Below, piece by piece: positions 6,190 to 8,458 of a stretch of 8,458 nt of DNA (the stretch's first letter is position 1; every line of letters starts with the position of its first letter). The stretch comes from an uncultured Dorea sp. GTDB lineage: Bacteria > Bacillota > Clostridia > Lachnospirales > Lachnospiraceae. Position numbers and translations under genes: made by a program. The notes under the pieces are model-generated. The model was not told the DNA's origin and searched no databases. It saw only the letters and a program-made list of their open reading frames with translations. The stretch spans positions 1 through 8,458 of the forward strand of contig CAJTUQ010000017.1 of assembly GCA_910579335.1 (NCBI GenBank), in the 5' to 3' direction.

Positions 6190-6325
6190 TCCGTCCGCCC
6201 CGTCAGGGGCATGTATTACGGGATGCCCGGATGGGTATACCTAATCGGACGATAGTCCGTCCGCCCCGTCAGGGGCATGTATTGCGGGATGCCCGGATGG
6301 GTATACCTAATCGGACGATAGTCCG
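6171..6325 (+). repeat. 66-bp tandem repeat, 2.35 copies, hairpin-rich
   Basis: Copy 1 is 6171-6236, copy 2 is 6237-6302 and a partial third copy is 6303-6325 (23 bases). Copies 1 and 2 differ only at A6218/G6284. The period is exactly 66 bases. Copy 1 begins inside ygfK, its first 19 bases encoding the last residues YLIGR and the TAG stop. Each full unit can form three adjacent tetraloop hairpins. It fills nearly all of the ygfK-hyuA gap and stops just before the hyuA ribosome binding site. No T-run follows any stem, so these are not ordinary intrinsic terminators. Likely origin is tandem duplication of the ygfK 3' end. Possible effects are on mRNA stability or on relative expression of hyuA. 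Confidence 0.95.
6180..6238 (+). promoter_or_regulatory. Three consecutive tetraloop hairpins in repeat copy 1
   Basis: Hairpin A is CGGAC-GATA-GTCCG (6180-6193), hairpin B is GCCCC-GTCA-GGGGC (6197-6210), and hairpin C is ATGCCC-GGAT-GGGTAT (6223-6238, one G-U pair). An alternative pairing, GGGCAT (6207-6212) with ATGCCC (6223-6228), would compete with B and C. Copy 2 repeats all three at +66 (6246-6259, 6263-6276, 6289-6304), and the partial copy keeps only A (6312-6325). The ygfK stop TAG (6187-6189) sits at the loop/stem edge of the first A hairpin. Pairing is read directly from the sequence; a role as an RNA processing or stability element is inference. Confidence 0.55.
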
Positions 6326-6331
6326 CCAGAA

Positions 6332-6337
6332 AGGAAG
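6332..6337 (+). promoter_or_regulatory. Ribosome binding site of hyuA
   Basis: AGGAAG precedes ATG 6344 by six bases. It lies just after the last repeat fragment (ending 6325), so the repeat leaves the site free. Confidence 0.6.
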
Positions 6338-6343
6338 AGCAGT

Positions 6344-7723
6344 ATGAAACGTTTATTTTGCGGCGGCATTGTCGTAAGCGGCGAAGGACAGAAAGAAGCA
6401 GATGTACTTGTAGAGGATGAAAAGATCGTGGCAGTAGGGTCGGGTTTTAAGAGGGAAGAAGCAGAGATCATTGATGTGACGGGGAAATACTTGTTCCCAG
6501 GCTTTATTGACGGACATACCCATATGGAACTGGAGGTTTCAGGAACTGTGACGGCTGACGGCTTTGAGACGGGGACTAAGGCGGAGCTTGCGGGAGGAAC
6601 GACTTGTATTGTGGATTTTGCGACACAGAATAAGGGAGAGAGCCTTGCCTTTGCATTAAAGCATTGGCATAAGAAAGCAGACGGAAAGGCAAGCTGCGAT
6701 TATGCGTTTCATCTTGCTGTCTCTGACTGGAACGAGGACGTGAAAGAAGAACTTAAGAAAGTTACTGCGGGCGGGATACATTCCTTTAAATTATATACCA
6801 CATATGATGCCATGCTTTCAGACGATCAGACGATTTACGAGGTTCTTTCCTGTCTGAAAGAACTTGGAGGGATTGTTGGAATCCATTGTGAGAATAATGG
6901 CATCATTCAGGCGAGGCTTGAGGAAGTGCTGAGAAAGAATGGAGGACGTAAGGATGTATCCGGGTATCCGTATACGAGACCGGATCTTGCAGAGGCGGAG
7001 GCAGTCGGCCGTATGTTAAAGATTGCGGCATGTGTGGATACACCGGTCATCATTGTACATTTAAGTTCCAGAAAGGGCTATGAAGAGATTGTGCGTGCAA
7101 GGGAGGCGGGGCAGACCGTTTATGTGGAGACGTGCCCCCAATACCTCCTTCTTGATGAAGGTAAGTACTTCTCTGGAAATGAAGAAGGCAGAAAATATAT
7201 GATTGCACCGCCGCTTCGGACAAAGGAGGATCAGAAAGCGCTTTGGAGGGCACTTTCTGAAGGCGGGATACAGACTATCGGCACGGATCACTGCAGCTTT
7301 ACAAAGAAGCAGAAGGAGGCGGGGCGCGAAGATTTTGCAAAAACGCCCTGCGGGATGCCGGGGGCGGAGGAGAGGCCTGCGTTGATGTATCATTTTGGCG
7401 TAAACCAGGGAAAGATTACCAGAGAGCAGATGTGCCGCTGTCTGGCGGAAAATCCTGCGAAGCTTTATGGGCTGTATCCAAGGAAAGGGGCAATCGCTCC
7501 GGGAAGCGATGCAGATATTGTCGTGTGGAATCCAAATGTCCGGTGGACGATTTCTGCGAAAACACAGCAATCAGCCTCTGATTACTGTCCATTTGAAGGG
7601 GTAGAGATTACCGGAAGGGCGGAAAGAGTGTATCTTAGAGGGACTCTCGCAGCTGAAAATGGAGAGATTGTCAATGGATATGAGGGGCGGTATGTTGCAG
7701 GGAAGATTGAAAGAAGCAGATAA
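6344..7723 (+). CDS. hyuA: Dihydropyrimidinase / D-hydantoinase family amidohydrolase
   Basis: A 459-residue cytosolic enzyme of the cyclic amidohydrolase family, close in length to E. coli HyuA (about 461). All binuclear-metal ligands are visible: H58 and H60 (GFIDGHTHME), the carbamylated lysine K149 (HSFKLYTTYD), H181 (GIHCEN), H239 (IVHLSS) and D315 (IGTDHCS). Y154, five residues after K149, matches the Tyr that positions the ring in D-hydantoinases. GADIVV-like SDADIVVWNP (388-397) is the usual C-terminal sandwich strand. The chemistry is hydrolysis of a cyclic amide (ureide or imide) bond. In this cluster a purine-derived ring is the likely substrate, rather than the phenylhydantoin used to test the E. 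coli enzyme. It is separated from ygfK by the hairpin repeat and from yqeB by 39 bases. Family assignment is firm; the substrate is inferred. Confidence 0.9.
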   Translation: MKRLFCGGIVVSGEGQKEADVLVEDEKIVAVGSGFKREEAEIIDVTGKYLFPGFIDGHTHMELEVSGTVTADGFETGTKAELAGGTTCIVDFATQNKGESLAFALKHWHKKADGKASCDYAFHLAVSDWNEDVKEELKKVTAGGIHSFKLYTTYDAMLSDDQTIYEVLSCLKELGGIVGIHCENNGIIQARLEEVLRKNGGRKDVSGYPYTRPDLAEAEAVGRMLKIAACVDTPVIIVHLSSRKGYEEIVRAREAGQTVYVETCPQYLLLDEGKYFSGNEEGRKYMIAPPLRTKEDQKALWRALSEGGIQTIGTDHCSFTKKQKEAGREDFAKTPCGMPGAEERPALMYHFGVNQGKITREQMCRCLAENPAKLYGLYPRKGAIAPGSDADIVVWNPNVRWTISAKTQQSASDYCPFEGVEITGRAERVYLRGTLAAENGEIVNGYEGRYVAGKIERSR

Positions 7724-7762
7724 TGCCGGAATATATTTTTGATGAAGGGAGAGGCGTAAAGC

Positions 7763-8458
7763 ATGAGAGTGCTGGTGAAGGGCGCAGGCGATCTGGCGTC
7801 AGGAATCGCTTATGAGCTGTGGCTTGCAGGCTTCGGGGTTTTGATGACGGAGAGAGCGGTTCCCCTTGCGGTCAGAAGGGCGGTTTCCTTTTCCCGCGCA
7901 GTTTACGAGGGGAAGGCTAGGGTGGAAAAGGCCGAGGGAGTGCTTGTCACAAGCTGCCGGGAAGCATTGGAACAGATAGAGAAGAAAAGGATTCCTGTAA
8001 TCGTAGATGAAAAAGCAAGGATTCTTTCTTCCTATTGCCCGGATGTTCTGGTGGACGCGATTATGGCCAAAAAAAATACGGGGACCCGGCTTGCTGACGC
8101 TCCCATAGTCATTGCGGCAGGTCCGGGTTTTTGCGCCGGAGAGGACTGCCATTATGTGATTGAAACTATGCGGGGAGATGAGCTTGGCAGAGTGATTGTA
8201 CGTGGATTTGCCGCTCCCAATACCGGAGTCCCAGGGGAGGTTGGGGGTTATTCGAGAGAACGGCTTCTTCGGGCTTTGGGGGAGGGGCGGATGGAGCCGC
8301 TGGTGCAGATCGGGGATATCGTAACGAAGGGGCAGCCCGTGGCAAGGACAGGGGGCGAGCCTGTGTGTGCAGAGATTGACGGCATTGTCAGAGGCATCCT
8401 CCAGGAGGGCGTTATCGTGCAGAGGGGCTTGAAAATTGGAGATATTGACGCCAGACAG
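7763..8458 (+). CDS. yqeB: YqeB, selenium-dependent molybdenum hydroxylase maturation protein (cut by window end)
   Basis: An uninterrupted frame of 232 codons runs from ATG 7763 to the last base without a stop, so the 3' end lies outside the window; the family is usually about 260-270 residues. The ATG follows GGGAGAGG (7747-7754) by eight bases. Features in order: a nucleotide-binding-like N-terminus VKGAGDLASGIA (5-16); MTERAVPLAVRRAVSFS (28-44), the typical family block; AAGPGFCAGEDCHYVIET (118-135) and LGRV (141-144); GGYSRERLLRA (161-171); and a C-terminal part with IGDIVTKGQPVA (183-194), AEIDGIVRGIL (203-213) and KIGDID (224-229), resembling a biotinyl/lipoyl-like barrel. The family is linked to inserting or activating selenium in xanthine dehydrogenase-type hydroxylases; the biochemical step is not established. 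Its presence predicts an xdh-type hydroxylase and cofactor genes just downstream. Confidence 0.9.
   Translation, partial: MRVLVKGAGDLASGIAYELWLAGFGVLMTERAVPLAVRRAVSFSRAVYEGKARVEKAEGVLVTSCREALEQIEKKRIPVIVDEKARILSSYCPDVLVDAIMAKKNTGTRLADAPIVIAAGPGFCAGEDCHYVIETMRGDELGRVIVRGFAAPNTGVPGEVGGYSRERLLRALGEGRMEPLVQIGDIVTKGQPVARTGGEPVCAEIDGIVRGILQEGVIVQRGLKIGDIDARQ

Noticed and set aside
6171..6325. CRISPR array or intrinsic terminator cluster
   Set aside because: The units are directly adjacent with no variable spacers, so it is not CRISPR. No stem is followed by a T-run, so ordinary intrinsic termination is unlikely.
7723..7815. Short frame of about 30 codons whose ATG overlaps the hyuA stop (TAATG)
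   Set aside because: It has no proper ribosome binding site and runs out of frame into yqeB, whose own start is well supported.
8069..8076. Run of eight A in yqeB as a possible frameshift site
   Set aside because: The reading frame stays open and matches the family on both sides, so no frameshift is needed or suggested.

Overview
The window reads as a low-to-mid GC Gram-positive anaerobe, most likely a gut Clostridia/Lachnospiraceae member. The reasons are strong AGGAGG-type ribosome binding sites, compact co-directional genes, and the ssnA-ygfK-hyuA-yqeB gene set, which is typical of selenium- and molybdenum-dependent purine metabolism in such bacteria. The taxonomic call is inference; no rRNA or other marker gene is present.

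Layout, all on the + strand. Positions 1-487 hold no convincing gene but contain a perfect 16-bp palindrome, clustered short repeats and two hairpins ahead of the first gene. Then come an NCS2 nucleobase permease (488-1816), ssnA amidohydrolase (1849-3186), ygfK multidomain Fe-S flavoprotein (3199-6189), a 154-base gap filled by a 66-bp tandem repeat (2.3 copies, first copy starting inside the last codons of ygfK), hyuA dihydropyrimidinase/hydantoinase-type amidohydrolase (6344-7723), and yqeB selenium-dependent molybdenum hydroxylase maturation protein (7763 to the window end, truncated by the window). Gaps of 32, 12 and 39 bases between the other genes suggest one operon. The structured repeat is the only large internal gap.

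How the genes fit together. This set matches the conserved cluster reported in 2023 work on anaerobic uric acid/purine degradation by gut bacteria. The permease would import an oxopurine. YgfK carries the modules of dihydropyrimidine dehydrogenase in a different order and could supply or accept electrons, or reduce the ring. HyuA would hydrolyse a cyclic amide bond, SsnA would act as a deaminase or hydrolase, and YqeB would mature a selenium-dependent xanthine dehydrogenase-type hydroxylase that is not in this window. The individual reactions assigned to YgfK, SsnA and HyuA are inference.

Most notable observations: the hairpin-rich 66-bp repeat, apparently born by duplication of the ygfK 3' end; the permuted DPD-like architecture of YgfK with Val at the catalytic Cys position of the FMN barrel; and a permease that lacks both acidic residues regarded as essential in characterised NCS2 purine transporters.
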